The notes: generated by a model not told the origin, from the sequence alone. Shown: positions 34,289 through 47,572, counted from the stretch's first letter. The stretch is DNA of 64,000 nt from Uloborus plumipes (GCA_038373865.1 JAXGGA010005595.1:1-64000); one strand, 5' to 3'. Made by a program: numbers and translations.

Positions 34289-35316
34289 TAGCTGACCCGG
34301 CCACGCGTTGCTGTGGCTAAGGTATGGGTTAAACTATGTTTCAATAGAAACGAAAAACTTTATTACCGATCAACTTTCTATAAATATGAATTTGAGGTCA
34401 AAATGTGAAAACAATCGAACAAAAATTTCCTAAGTTTGCTAGAAACAAAAATCAACAAAAAATGTAGCATTTTAATACTTAGAAATATTATATTCAAGCT
34501 TGTAACAATTGAGTTAATTAAAAATTTGCTAATTGCTATTGTAACACTTTATTTTTAATGTAACATTTTATTTTTTATTAATGTAGGTAGGGTAGATAAT
34601 TAACCAATATTATTTGTTATTTTTTGAATTAAAAGCATTTTTAATTTCAGTTTAACTCAACACTAATCGGTGCACAATATTATTTGTTAATCTGTCTCTT
34701 GAAAACAAAAATAGATTGGACGGTTTTCCCACACGGGAGCAGGCGACCTATAGTTGTCCATGGAAAAAACATGGATTTTCTAAATCTAAACCGCAAATTG
34801 ACATTGTATGTCCTTGGAACTTATTAATGGACATGGCGAAAGCTAAACGAATGGGAAACTGTAGCCTTTTAAAGGGTATTGAAGATTCTGACGCGGTGTC
34901 ATTGGGATACGTGGCAACAGAACTACTTCATCTTTAAACTTGCCAGTCAGAATGATTGCCTCAATAATATTCCCGGTGATTTTTTTTTTTTTTTTTTTTG
35001 ATAACTAAACGCATACCATTGCATAATCTCGGTGGATTACGTAGAAGAACTATGGGTGAACCAATTTTTAACCGCAGATTATGTGGCATTCCGGGTATGT
35101 TAGAAGAATTTTAGCCAAGAATACAGAAAAGCTGGTAGCTGAATAGATAATTTGCAATAAAAAAATATATTGCGGTCCTAAATTGAGATAAAAACTATCC
35201 TATCATTTAAGATGGACCAAACTGAAACTGCGTGCAAAATTTGGTTAAAATCGGTTCAGTAGCTGAGGAGTCCATTGGACACAAACACAGGGACACGTAA
35301 TTTTTATATATTAAGA
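34288..35316 (-). mobile_element. Second short Helitron, minus strand
   Basis: 1029 bp with both ends. On the minus strand it starts TCTTAATATATAAAAATTAC after A and ends with the hairpin GCCAC...GTGGC, eight bases, then CTAG before T. The hairpin plus CTAG plus A/T target is the Helitron hallmark. The 5' region carries AACCGATTTTAACCAAATTT. It retains only a decayed C-terminal helicase fragment. Confidence 0.88.
34640..35010 (-). pseudogene. Helitron helicase C-terminus, frameshifted
   Basis: Fragments recognisable on the minus strand include FPIRLAFAMSINKFQGHTMS, then DLENPCFFHGQL followed by a stop, and ACSRVGKPSNLFLF. Against the family these show Ser-Gln to Phe-Gln and a stop in place of the Tyr of HGQLY. 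A run of 22 T on the plus strand at about 34980-35001 interrupts it. Not functional. Confidence 0.8.
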
Positions 35317-35552
35317 TATAATTTTATAAAATATTTTATTTTTCATTATCAAAATATTTCAATAATTTTTTACATCACATCGAACTCGATTTCAAAAGTT
35401 TGGTTAGAAAAAATAAAAAATGACTTCATTTTAGGGATGCTTCAAAATGAGAAAAACATTACTTTGAGAAATTTGATTAGAAGCTAAAAAAAATTTTAAC
35501 GACGCATATCAATGGGAAGATATTGATGTAACTGGCATTTCCTGAGTAGTTC

Positions 35553-36374
35553 CTATTGAGTAGTTCCTGTGAAGTTAGTGCCGTTATCCGAGTACATGAT
35601 TGAAGAACGACCTCTCCGTGCAAAAAAAGCGTCGTAAGGCTTGCCTAAAACTTTCAGTTGAAAGAGATGTAACCAATTCAAAATGGACCGCTCTGTAGAC
35701 AGCACATGTGAACAGTACAATCCACGCCTTTTGCCCACTTCGAAGGAACACAGGACCTGCCAGATCAACTCCTGAGACCTGGCAACTTGCTACTCTGTGA
35801 ATTCGGTCTGGAGGCAAAGGTGATGGTTCAGAATCACAGGTTTTGTCGAGATCTTTCTACACTGAAAACATTGCCGAATTACTTTTTGTACCACCTTTCG
35901 ACCCTTAGGGATCCAGAAGTGTTGTCGTAAAAATGACAATGTCACTAACATTCCCCCGTGCTTTAAAACTTGATGAGTGTGTTCTATCATTCTTCGTACG
36001 ATAACATGATCTGGAAGTATTATAGGTTTCTGAAATTGCTCATCGTCATCACTTAGTATGAGTCTAGTTTTAACTCTTAGGATGTCATCATCCTCAAAAC
36101 ACTGTATTGTTTCTGAATATTTTTCTCTCACATCAGATGGCCATTCACGTTGTATCAAACTTATAATTGCCTTCTCTGCCACATCAAGCTCTGTGTTTGT
36201 AAGTTCACCGATAATCTTAGGGGATTTCTTACTTGAGTTATGGGAAAATCTTATGATCCAAGCAGTCATTCGTAAAAGTTTCGTATACTGAGAAAAGAAA
36301 AAAAGTCTATCACTGAAGTTTTCATCGATAGTGAAGTTAACAGAAGCACTTATAGTTTTCTTGCACTCTGACAA
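35553..36374 (-). pseudogene. BEL/Pao integrase, truncated
   Basis: Integrase inserts the cDNA copy of the retrotransposon. The open part 36374-35790 holds the H2C2 zinc-binding domain (HTHQVLKHGG, then CFQC at roughly residues 125-170). The core begins with GVDLAGPVF (first Asp) near 35780 and, after a frameshift, YSDNGTNF (second Asp) near 35570. The sequence then leaves the family; the third acidic residue and the C-terminal domain are absent, and no 3' LTR follows before the Helitron at 35316. The element is therefore 3' truncated. Confidence 0.88.
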
Positions 36375-36379
36375 AGCTT

Positions 36380-36846
36380 CTTCAGGATATAGAATTTCTG
36401 CTTGTGACCAAAGCTCTTGCGGTTATTTTAACTCTTCTAAAACCAATGTAGTCCCTCCCACCACTTTGATTGCAGGAGCTGCCTCTAGTTACAAGATCGG
36501 GATGGCAAATCACAAGGGTTCATATCGCCTGACACATGCCTCCAAGCTTTAATGTCCGTCAGATGTCGTATTTCTTTTACTCTATTTCCGACAAAAGTGT
36601 TCCACGACTCTTTCCGCGTAATCCAACAGAGGACAACCATGGAATCTGTCTAGTAATACGTTTTTAATGGCATCTTGAGAGCTTCTAAAATGGAATTTGA
36701 CAATCGAGCTCCAATCGTTGCAGCTAACAACTCAAAACGTGGAATTGTTGGAGAGTTATGGGAGCTACTCTTGCCTTTGCAGATACCAACTGTACAGATA
36801 ATCCCTCTTCATCCTCGCAACGCAAAAACGCACACGCTGCGAATGC
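36380..36846 (-). pseudogene. BEL/Pao RNase H region, decayed
   Basis: Follows the reverse transcriptase directly. The RNase H start HTFTDASI is interrupted by a TAG (36844-36846). Stops in every frame then break the linker between reverse transcriptase and integrase. Only short family-like pieces remain. Confidence 0.65.
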
Positions 36847-38133
36847 TCAAATAGATGCATCTGTAAAAGTATGTAGAGAAGCTAAATCAGGATTCCCACG
36901 GAAAAATCGTCGTGGAATACTACATTGTTTAATAAGATCAATATCTTCGTTCCATTTCAAGTATTTTCTTTGTATATCTGCAGGAACAATGTCATCCCAG
37001 TCAATTTTGCACCGCCACGTTTCTTGCAACAACATTTTAGGCAATAGTGTAGCAGGACAAGTGAAACCTATAGGGTCGTATATACTGTTCATTAGGGCCA
37101 ATAAACTTCTCTTCGTTATTTTATCGTGATCACTACAAACTTTTGGACTCACGCATGAAAGCTCATCTTTCGGTATGTTCCATTTTAAGCCTAGTATGTT
37201 TTGATTTTCTTCTTTCATTCCATTATAGGCCCAACAACGTAAATCAAACTGAGCTTCTTTCATAATTTCTTTTGACTGTGTGATCAGTTGACGTAATTCT
37301 TCATCAGTATTCACACTCGTAATGAGGTTATCGACATAGAACCCGTTCTTCAGTTTTTCTACTGTTATATCAAGTTTTTCGTTTTGGTATTTTTTCAAGC
37401 TTAAATGATGCCCAATAGTAGCATTGAGCAAAAATGGACTACTCGTAAGAGCGAAGACCACTCGGCAGTGTTCGAAGAATTTTATCTTACTATAGCTCTC
37501 ATCCTCCCACCATAAAAATCTGAGAACATTCCTATTCTCTGGAAGAATGCTAATCTGAAGAAATGCTTGTCTGATATCCGCCGTAACCCCAATGACACCG
37601 TATCGGAGGTTTGTTAACAATACTGGAATTTTCTGCATTAAACTAGGACCTACACTGAGGCAATCATTCAAAGAGGCTGAACCGGTATTTTTTACTGATG
37701 CGTCAAAGCCCGGTCTAACTTTGGTCGTGTTAGAATCTGGCTTAAGAACTGGTCTGTGGGGTAGGTAATGGTCAAAGGTGTGAGCATCAGAAGTAGAAAC
37801 AGTCTGAATGATATGCTTTTCTTCCCATTGACGAAAAACTTGGCAATATGAGTCAAAAACCTTCTCTCTTTTGATTCGTTTCGTAACACTTTTTAATCTC
37901 GATTCTGCGATATTATAATTGTCCGACAGAGAAGGATGTCCTGAAAGCCACGGAAAAGACACTTCGTAACGACCCTCATCATTTGTAATAATTGTTTCCT
38001 TAAAATGCAGTAAGGTGTCTTCTTCGATCGGCAACGAATTTTTTCTTTCAATGGGATCGGATATTCCTAGCGTTTCCAAGTCCCAGAGTTTTAGAAGTTG
38101 AGAGTTCTGTAAGGTTAAGGATACCATGTTCAA
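36847..38133 (-). pseudogene. BEL/Pao reverse transcriptase, catalytic Asp lost
   Basis: A 428-codon open stretch with clear BEL/Pao reverse transcriptase features: YLPHRPVLKPDSNTTKVRPG (residues 123-142), ASLNDCLSVGPSL, TADIRQAFLQISI with the first catalytic Asp at 186, and the polymerase box at 266-269. The box reads YVDN instead of YVDD: the codon at 37329-37327 is AAC. That change should abolish polymerase activity. The thumb and connection continue with LGLKWN and SIYDPIGF. It is the best-preserved part of the element and ends at the RNase H stop. Its ATG is internal; natural expression would be as part of a longer polyprotein. Confidence 0.9.
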
Positions 38134-38225
38134 AATATTTTTTCTTTTCCTTGATCCTAAAATTCACCATCCAAATTTTGTTTCCATTCCTGCTATTCCA
38201 GATGGTAGTATTTCTATTCTACCAG

Positions 38226-38600
38226 TCATGATTCTATACCAAGCGTATCAGCTCCCAAAAGCATTCTGATGAGGTACACTTGTTTTCCAATATCACTTAA
38301 TTTAATGCATCGAGAAGCTAGTTCCGAAATTAAGGCAGGATCTTGAACGTTAGGTAAATTTGTAAAAATTTCTGCCTGGTCGAGAACAGGTAACTTACAG
38401 GAAAATTTGTTGAACACACTCTTAACTTGTACATCGTAACGCCTTTGCTTAGCTTCTGTTGTGACTCCTCCACCAAACAGTCCTTGCGTAATTAACTCCT
38501 CTCCTGAAGGCGATAGATCGAGCTCAACAGCTAGACTTTCTTCAATATAAAATGTGTGAGATCCGTCATCCAGAAGAGCCCTAAAATATTCTACCTTATG
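38226..38600 (-). pseudogene. BEL/Pao protease region
   Basis: The minus-strand frame downstream of gag reads RALLDDGSHTFYI, equivalent to the aspartic protease active site of Pao elements (usually LLDSGS; here Asp-Asp-Gly). It runs on to LLGADTLGIES and a stop at 38226. It is separated from gag by a stop at 38637 and from the reverse transcriptase by several stops. Confidence 0.75.
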
Positions 38601-38636
38601 TTTCTTATATACTCGTACAATTAGAGTTTTTAAGTA

Positions 38637-39972
38637 CTATATTACATTCGTAGTGTTTTCAACCGAAATGAGAGAGTTCGAATTTCCTTCAGTTTTGGAT
38701 GTTGTTTGATGCTTGCTTAAATCTGGACACAGCAGCGCATAACGCCTTCGATTGCAAATAATGCCCCGTACGGAGTTTTTGCATTTCTTTTCAAAATGTC
38801 CGTATCTTAAACATACTAGACAACAGTTTTTCTTCATGACAGAAGACTTCATATCATTTAGTGACATATTTTTTGCTTTTATACAGTCACTACTCTTATG
38901 CTTCCCCTCGCAAAAAATGCATTGTGATTTATCTGGTGATGTGGAGATAAGTGCTGATGCGGATGGAACGTGATCTTTCTCTTCCAAGAACGTAACTTGG
39001 GCTTGCTTCCTTGTATTGCAATCGGAATTGAACCCCATCTGAGCGAGGGCTACTTCATGACCCAAGAAGGTCATCAAATCTTCCAGAAGTTGTTCTGGTT
39101 TCTTCGAAGTTGATTCATCGCGGTTCAATCTGCACCTGTCCCACGCTTTGAGAGTGTCCACTGGTAGGCAGGACTCCACTACTGGAAACAACATCGCTGC
39201 ATAATTTTGAGTAGTTACACCTAATGTCTCAAATGCTCGTAAATAAGATCCAAGCTTGTCGTATAGTTCTGATAATTTAATATTGGACCTGCTGTTTACC
39301 AATGATAGAAGATTTCGGACGTATACTTCAATCATCAAATCATCTCTTCCAAATCTAAATTTTATAGATGATTTACAGATTTTTTGTAGTCTTCTTTTGA
39401 AGGTGGGTAACTATCCACAATGTCTCTGGCTTTGGTTTTAATTTTTAACGAATTTATAAGGTATTGAAATTTGTCTTCTTCTCTTAGATCTTCATTTTCA
39501 TTTATTCGGCCAAATTGTCCCCAGAACGCAACCCAATTTTTTGGAGACAAATCAAATTCCTTAAGTTTCAACATCGGTAGCTTTAAATTTTCCGCAGATT
39601 TTCTGCTCGAAGTATTAGAAATTAGATCATCTTTCGTATAATGTCTTTCGTATAAAATTCTTACTTTAATAAAGCGATCTCTGTATGACTCCATTGTGTC
39701 ATAGTCGGCATCGGAAAACGTTATGAAATCTTTCAGTGCTTCAACTTTAAACAAGCGATCTGCCTTTTCTGTAACTTTCTGAAATTACACTAAGACACTA
39801 TCGACTACTTTTTGTTCGTGAAGCGCAAAAAAAAGTGCGTTTTTCAGCTACAGTAAATAATCTTCTTAGATTTGCCCTTTCCTTTCGTAAATTTATGACT
39901 ACAGCTGTTTAAAATTTCTGGTATTGCCTCAGCTTCAGTCTCTTTCGTATCAGTTTTTTTTGTATCAGTCAT
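38637..39972 (-). pseudogene. BEL/Pao gag with two zinc knuckles, frameshifted
   Basis: Gag packages the retrotransposon RNA. The likely original Met is at 39972 (MTDTKK). The capsid-like part (39754-39362; LKLPMLKLKEFDLSPKNWVA) belongs to the Pao-type gag family (DUF1759). A one-base shift near 39385 separates it from the second part (39338-38637; DDLMIEVYVRNLL in frame just upstream), which ends with knuckles C-x2-C-x3-H-x4-C (residues 140-152) and C-x2-C-x4-H-x4-C (173-186). Further stops lie between 39972 and 39754. Confidence 0.85.
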
Positions 39973-40161
39973 CTTATTAGTTCAATGTAAATATGCGTAC
40001 TGTATAAAAGTCCACTAATGGAATAGCCGCTGGACCGTAAATCACATCAGCGAGAGCTATTTTTCCAGAGCAGTCATTATCCTATATGATTTGACATTGC
40101 GCTTCAGTTCTTAAATGGCGGAACTTTTCACAGTTAAATATCAAAAGTTTTAGATTCTACT

Positions 40162-40600
40162 CACTCTCACGGACGCCACATCTGTAGAAACTGGAGCCGG
40201 GATTATTATTTTATTATAAAAACATTTATATGAATAACTTGAAAGGACACTTAACACTTAATCTTACAGCCAATATTTTCGTAACTGTTTTACATCCTCT
40301 TTTCAAGGTCCCCTTTATCGAAAGAACGAAAACAGTTCCCCCGATTCTTATCTGTTGCCAGATTCATTTTTCCAATATCACTATCAAAATGGTTTTGACG
40401 TTATAGTTTTTAGGAAGTGGCTCAACTGGAGTTGCAACAACAATCCTACCCCCTCCCGCCCCTTTATCATTGCATTTGATGATAATATTTACAATATTTT
40501 TTTACACATTACTTTGTCCACAACAAATTCGAAGTTGACTACGTTTTGGTGTAACTTTTTATTTACCAAAACATTTCCTGACAAATAAATGGCAGATACA
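40162..40600 (-). repeat. Putative primer binding site and 5' LTR of the BEL/Pao element
   Basis: On the minus strand TGGCGTCCGTGAGAGTG (40178-40162) has the TGG start of a tRNA primer binding site, about 190 bases before the gag start. Just upstream the sequence ends TTTCTACA, a possible LTR terminus, preceded by AATAAA as a candidate poly(A) signal. The outer LTR edge could not be fixed, and with no 3' LTR left it cannot be checked against a partner. Confidence 0.45.
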
Positions 40601-43084
40601 TTTTCGCCATCTAACAAATGAAAGAAAAGTATAACATATACGTAACTAAGCACAGTAACTAAATTTACAATGAAACGCATTTGGAACTATTTTTAGTTGC
40701 CCAATGAAAAGGAGTAATTCCAAAAGGAATCACTTTAACCAAGATCATTGTATCAATAGCTGATTAGAGGCACGCAAGGGAGCATGCACTTTATACAGTT
40801 CTTAGACATACCTAGATTCACAGAAAAAAATCCCTTAGATCCTAGATGAAGATAAACCACTTCAGAAACCCTGAATGCGATTGTTTTTCTTTATCTAGAT
40901 GTGTCCTAAAGAGAAAGTACAAATGTAATTCGAAGATAAAATGCAGTGCTTTCTATTTTCTACCATGACACAGCCAACTATTTGCTTTCAATAACATCTC
41001 CAGTTGTTTTGTCCAACGTATAAAAGCAGAAGTAATCCCGATCCGTTTCCCCCCTTTTGTATTTGGTAAAAGTAATCATCCATCAAGCCGCTTGGCAGGC
41101 GGAAAACGACATAACAGGCGAGTAGGGGGTAAAAACAAAAAGAGAAGAAAAAAAGAAAGAAAGAAAGAGAAAGCGACTGAGAAAACTGGGATCGTAATTG
41201 CGGAGTTTAAAGGTTTCACGTTCTTTATTTCTTTCCATAATACGAACTGACAGTTTCAGAAAGTTTTGATTGTTTAAACACTAATGTCTGTAGAAATGCT
41301 GGAGATTTTTCATTAAAAAATGCAGAGAGGGGGGTTTTTTTATGAAAAGAATTCTTTCCACATATTTTCTGACAAAAGCAAAATTTCAAACGTCTGAGAG
41401 GAAACCAAAATTATATGAAAAGTTTGAGACCTGCTCTTTCTGAAATTAATTTTATGCAGCGTTGTTTTCAAAAATAACATTAACGCTTTAAGGTCACTAT
41501 AACCACGTAAAAATTCAGTGAAATAAAGTTAAAAAAATGTGATTTTTGAACAAGAAATGAAACGTTTCTAAATGTTTAAAAACACCCAACTTCTGTCACA
41601 TGGCATCCAAATATTACAGCATGGAGTTTTAATACGAACAGCCACTTCACAACTATTGCTCACACTAGAACATATTAAAAAAAGGGCAGAGTTATGTACA
41701 AGGTTACACATTTATTTTGCAAATTAAAAAGTACCAAGTTAACCTGCTAATAAATACTGAGTAAATAAATAAAATATTAATCTATAAAAAAGAGTACACA
41801 GTTGAACCTCTTGGTTCAAAAGTACTCTAAACGAATGTAACGCTACTTCAAAAATTCTGAAAGAAGTCTGATAAAAACCCTAAGTCATTCCTTTATATAA
41901 CGGTCTTCTTCGTCGGTGCCCTTTAAAAAAATGTGTGTATGCAAAAGCTTCGGAGATTTGTATATGTTCTAAAAACGTCTGACAGGCAATTAATTATCTG
42001 AATGGTCTGTGAGCATAAAATAGGAATTTTCTTATTACATTTTATTACTTAGACTTCTATCTGAGGTTAGACTTCTATCTGAAAGAAAAATTATTTTAAA
42101 TATAAAAACTAACTAAAAAATGAGAAGAAAAAATAAAACAAAACTTTATATTTTGAGGTATCAATTTTACAGTATGCCTAATTATTTAATTTCTAAAGGC
42201 CAATCCAGAAAAAATTAAGGTCCCTTTTGAAAAAAAGAAAATTTAAACATTTAACCTTTTTACGTTTCATCAAATATACCAAATGACTCAGGATTAAATA
42301 AAACATATTTCTTAAGTTAATTTAGGAACAGTTATGCAATGCGAAAGAAACCTTTGCATGATTTAGCTTCTCGTTTGAACTTTTATTTTATTCGTGTACA
42401 GTATAATTTCTATTAAGTAGAGCTTTGAAAAAATAAGACAAAATTCAGTTTAAAATACCATGAGCTTTAAAAAGAGAGAAAAAAAATACTGTGCGCTGCT
42501 TACAAAAGAATGAACATTTTTAAAGCATTTATTTTAATAAAGCTTATATGAAATATTTTTTACTTCCGCTTCATTTTCCCCAGGAAGGGTTTTATTTTAT
42601 TTAGTGCTCCAGAGTAATATAAAATCGTAATATATAATCTTCTTATATGACAACGTTTAATGAATAAAACATGTTTCAACTATAATATTGCATTAGATTG
42701 AAACTGTACGGGAGTTTTGTAATTAATGTCAATTTTTATTTCGTCAAAAAAAAAAAAAAAAAAAAAAAATCACGTGTAACACAAGGCAACGGTAATCAAA
42801 CATTGCTATTAATTTTCAGGAAATCATGGATTTTTTTTTTTTTTTTTGACATTTAGAAAATTCAACAAAAAATTGATCAATAAAAAACTTTCGCAAACTA
42901 TAAGATGGGACTCACGTTGCAAAATATAGTGTTTGATAAAATGGGAGAGAAAACGGTAGGAGGGGGTAGGTAAACTAGCCATAAAAGTTTAACGGATATT
43001 GATGTAAAAGAAACATTGAAAATTTTGTAATGGCACATAAAAAATGTCATTTTGGTTAAGTAAGTTTATGATAGATTTTGAAAC
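40601..43084. other. AT-rich sequence, nothing recognised
   Basis: About 2.5 kb without ORFs above 65 codons. It contains a GAAA-rich tract near 41140-41175 and a poly-A run at 42747-42768. Confidence 0.45.
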
Positions 43085-43650
43085 AAATGAAGCCGCAGAG
43101 ACATCAGCTTATCGCAGCATTTGAAATAAATAACATTTCTTTGACTTTGGTCTACAACGATCCTAGGCGCACAAAGCTATAATCGGGCATACAATGAATA
43201 ACGTCTGGGTGGCTTTAATCTACAGTGTCACTTGAAGTGTGAATGATGTCTCAGAGAGATCAAAATCTGCGTAGCATACGAAAGGAATGATGTTTCTCCG
43301 ACTTGATCTAGAATATAATTTGAAATTAATGACATTTCAGAGACGTTAAACTCTACAGTAGTATATGAAAGGAATGATGTTTCGGGAACTTTAGTCCACA
43401 ATGGTACTTAAAATTTATGACGTTTCAGTGACATAGAAGTCTACTGTAGCATATGAAAGGAATGATGTTTCGCGATCTGTAGTCTGCATTAGCATTTTAA
43501 ATAAATGACGTCTCAAAGTCATCGTACTTGATTGTTAAATAGGATGGAAAGGACATCCCGGCGACTTTTTCTACACTGTTTCTTCAAATGAATTTTGCAT
43601 AGACATGGCAGAGTCAATAGCACATAAAATGAATGACGTCCCTCCAACTT
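43085..43650. repeat. Degenerate ~44 bp minisatellite
   Basis: About a dozen head-to-tail units. The clearest are near 43263, 43350, 43394 and 43439. An approximate unit is CTACAGTAGCATATGAAAGG followed by AATGATGTTTCGGCGACTTT and AGT. Nearly every unit has ATGA(C/T)GT(C/T)TC in the same position; adjacent units alternate between GGAATGATGTTT and AAATGACGTTT/TC types. Divergence between units is high, so the array is old. Confidence 0.75.
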
Positions 43651-44413
43651 ATGTTCCCAATTGTTCTTTAAAAAAACTGTTTGAGAGACATCAGCCTTTA
43701 AAAAGCCATGAACGGAATGACTTTTTTTTTCAAATGGTAAAAGTTTTTAAAAAGGAAATCAAAAGGCTAGCCAAATATGTCAGAGTTATCTTCACTAATT
43801 TTTTGCCGTACTTGACGCTATTTCAAAATCAGTCAAAATCACTACTTATTAAAAAAAAATTTTCAAACAAATATTTTAGTAGTCACTAAAACATCACCAC
43901 ATTTGGTGACATCTTTGGTTTGAGCTTACATGATCGACGGGATTGTGCGTGGGTATTTGTTTTTCCTTTTTTTTTTTTTTTTTCGGAACAAGTAAAAAAA
44001 GAAAAGGATAACAGAAAGATATGATCGAAAACGTTTCAAAGATAAATATGGGGATACCTGGAGATTGTTTTAGAGGCTCAACTAAGATCATCTTTAAATC
44101 TTCTTCCGCGGGATATTAAACAAAATCTCCCATTCTGCTTCTGATCCCAAGGAAAAACAAAGGAGAGAAATGCTGTGTTTTAATCTGCAGTGAAAACTGA
44201 ATTTGTTTCTTTTCTTTATATCGAAGATTTGAAAAGCAAGTTTATGATAAAATAGGTTTAGTTCCATGTGCATTAAAGCAGTGTATCGACTTTTTTGATA
44301 TTAATTATTAGTTTTAATTTGAAAAAAAAAACAAAAGGTAACTAGTTGTTTATTAAGAATGAAAGACAATTGACGCGAAATGACTAATGTGTTATGTCAT
44401 ATTAACTATTTTT
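43651..44413. other. AT-rich sequence, nothing recognised
   Basis: A 94-codon ORF at 43605-43889 starts within the minisatellite and has no known motif. Confidence 0.45.
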
Positions 44414-45463
44414 AGCCTACTTTCCCGTTAAAAATAAAAGAAAGACGAAAAAAGTATTAAAAGTAGCTTAATGCATCTAAAAAATATCGCCAAGTCCAAA
44501 AAATATCGCCAAGTTAAAAAAATAAAAAGGTAAAATGAATATCGAAAAATTAAAAATTTGAAAGTAGGGTATTGAGATGGGGAATTTGTGCGTCGGTCGG
44601 TCTGTCGGTCGGTCTGTCTGTCCCCCCCCCCCTAATAACTTTTGAATGAACATTCCGATTTGGACAAACTTTTTTTTGTTGGAAAGATCTCAGCGAGTAC
44701 AGCTCATTCCCATATCTGATTTTTCGATTTGGACAATTTTTGGTTCAACTTTGAACCGTTCAAACAACCGGTCCCGCGATGCTAACTTTTGAGTGAACAA
44801 TCCGATTTGAACAAACTTTTTTTTGTTCGAAAGATCTTATCAAGGATACTTCATTCCCGTATCTACATTTTCGATTTGAACAATTTTTCGTTCAACATTG
44901 AACCGCTCAATCAAGCTGTCACCCCTAATATCTTTTGAGTGAACAGTCCGATTTAAATAAACTTTTTTTTGTTCGAAGGATCTCAGCAAGGATACTTCAT
45001 TACCGTATTTAAATTTTCAATTTGAACACTTTTTCGTTCAACATTGAACCGTTCAAGCAACTTTTCCCCACATAATAACTTTTGAGTGAACCGTCCGAAT
45101 GGAATTTTTTTTTTTTTTGTTTGAAAGATCTCGGAGAGGCTTTCCCATACATTCCCATATTTCGCTTTTTGATTTGAACCATTTTTCGTTCAATATTGAA
45201 CCGTTCAGAGAAAAAAAATTAACATTAGCGTCTACGGGGAATTTAAGTTGAATGTTGATCCTGAACTTAAAGTCGGATTTCCTTCAAACTAACTTTGTAA
45301 GAAAATGGTTTTGATAAATAATGTTTGTAACGTACTTTTCTGAGTAATCTTCTGTGAGGACTCTGATTCCGACTCCGACTCCGCAAACATGGTGGAAATG
45401 CAGGCTCAGAAAAAAAATTACTGACTGTGCAGACGATTTTTTTTATTTATTCATTTGATTTAT

Positions 45464-45515
<52 letters not shown>

Positions 45516-46040
45516 TTTTGGCAGACGATGTTTTTTTTGTAACAAAAATTTTTCATTCACGAGAACATTTTATTCTTTATTTATATTTAACAACTGGCAA
45601 CAGATTAAAAGTGAAATTCGAGACATTTTATTAACGGACGAGTTTTTTTTTTTTCTTTTTTTTTCCTTTCTTTGATAAAATGTGTTTTGATGCTCTTTGT
45701 ACTTTTATTTATTTATTTATTTATTTTATTAATATTATTATTATTATTATTTTTTTTTTTTTGAAAACGATGGAGGATTTTTTCTACGGAGGAACTGTAA
45801 CAGTTACTCTTTAAAAGGTGCGACAAAACTTTATTTATTCGTTAATTACTTTTTACGTGTCTATTTCATCTGATGAAAGGGGTATATTTTGCTTTTCGAA
45901 ATCAGCTCTAAGTGCTAAAAAGGTATGTTTGACATAATTTTAAGTCTCAGATAATCAAGAGAATCATGATCAGATGCGAGAATGCCGATGTCGATGTACG
46001 GGAAAGTAGGCTCGTTTAGTTCTTGACAGAACTTTTTGTT
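44414..46040. repeat. Composite dispersed repeat, copy 2 (~1.6 kb)
   Basis: Sister of 30949-33380, same orientation. It begins AGCCTACTTTCCCGT and has ACGGGAAAGTAGGCT ending at 46012, a perfect inverted pair. It has four ~146 bp units (near 44634, 44780, 44930 and 45075) and one ~198 bp unit, and lacks the 151 bp insertion. An (ATT)n tract at 45470-45513 is longer than in copy 1. Confidence 0.82.
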
Positions 46041-46180
46041 AGTTAATTAGCTTATATTAAATAGATATTTGAACACAAATATTTAATCTAACGCTTTACC
46101 TTACATAAGTCTTCTGTGAATGACAGCATATTTTAAAAGATATTATTTTATTCATCTATTAGTAGCTTGATCGACGATTC

Positions 46181-46985
<805 letters not shown>

Positions 46986-47572
46986 GTGTCACTTTAATGG
47001 TCGTTCATACCCCCCCCCCCTCTCGCAGTGAAAAAAAACTTTACACAGCAGATTTTGCCTAATAACTCAACACTCATGGTGTTTGATACATTTTATTTGT
47101 TTGTAATGATGTTTTTTGGTCACAACCAATATGAAAATCACAAAAAATAGTTACTTTAATTTTTAACATATATTTATCTTCTTCAGAATTTTTGACTTTT
47201 AATTTTACCTTGAATTTGACGTAAATGCAAGGTATAAAATACAGAATTTTATAAAGGTACAAAAATTAACATAATATAATTGATAGTGTATATAATTTTT
47301 GAAAAAATAATATAAGTGCCGCAAATCAAAAACCATTTATTGCCACAATCGATTCAAAGCCCCCAAAAATGGCGCAAACGTCCATAAGAAAATTCTACAG
47401 CATCGAAGGACCCCATTGCCAATTTTAACAAAGATCCGACCAAAACTGTCATTTTGTACTATAAAAAAATATGGGGTAGATCCCCATGAGGGGATGTACC
47501 TGCATAAGGACATTACAATCATTAAAATCATTCAAAAAAAAAAAAAAAAACCATGCAGCTGTTCGAAAAAAT
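46986..47572. other. AT-rich sequence with a C run and poly-A tract
   Basis: A run of C at about 47011-47021 and a poly-A run at about 47534-47550. 47330-47480 looks like a repeat fragment (CCCCCAAAAATGGCGC), but no ends were found. Confidence 0.4.

Noticed and set aside
36758..37129. 123-codon plus-strand ORF
   Set aside because: It is antisense to the clear BEL/Pao reverse transcriptase on the minus strand.
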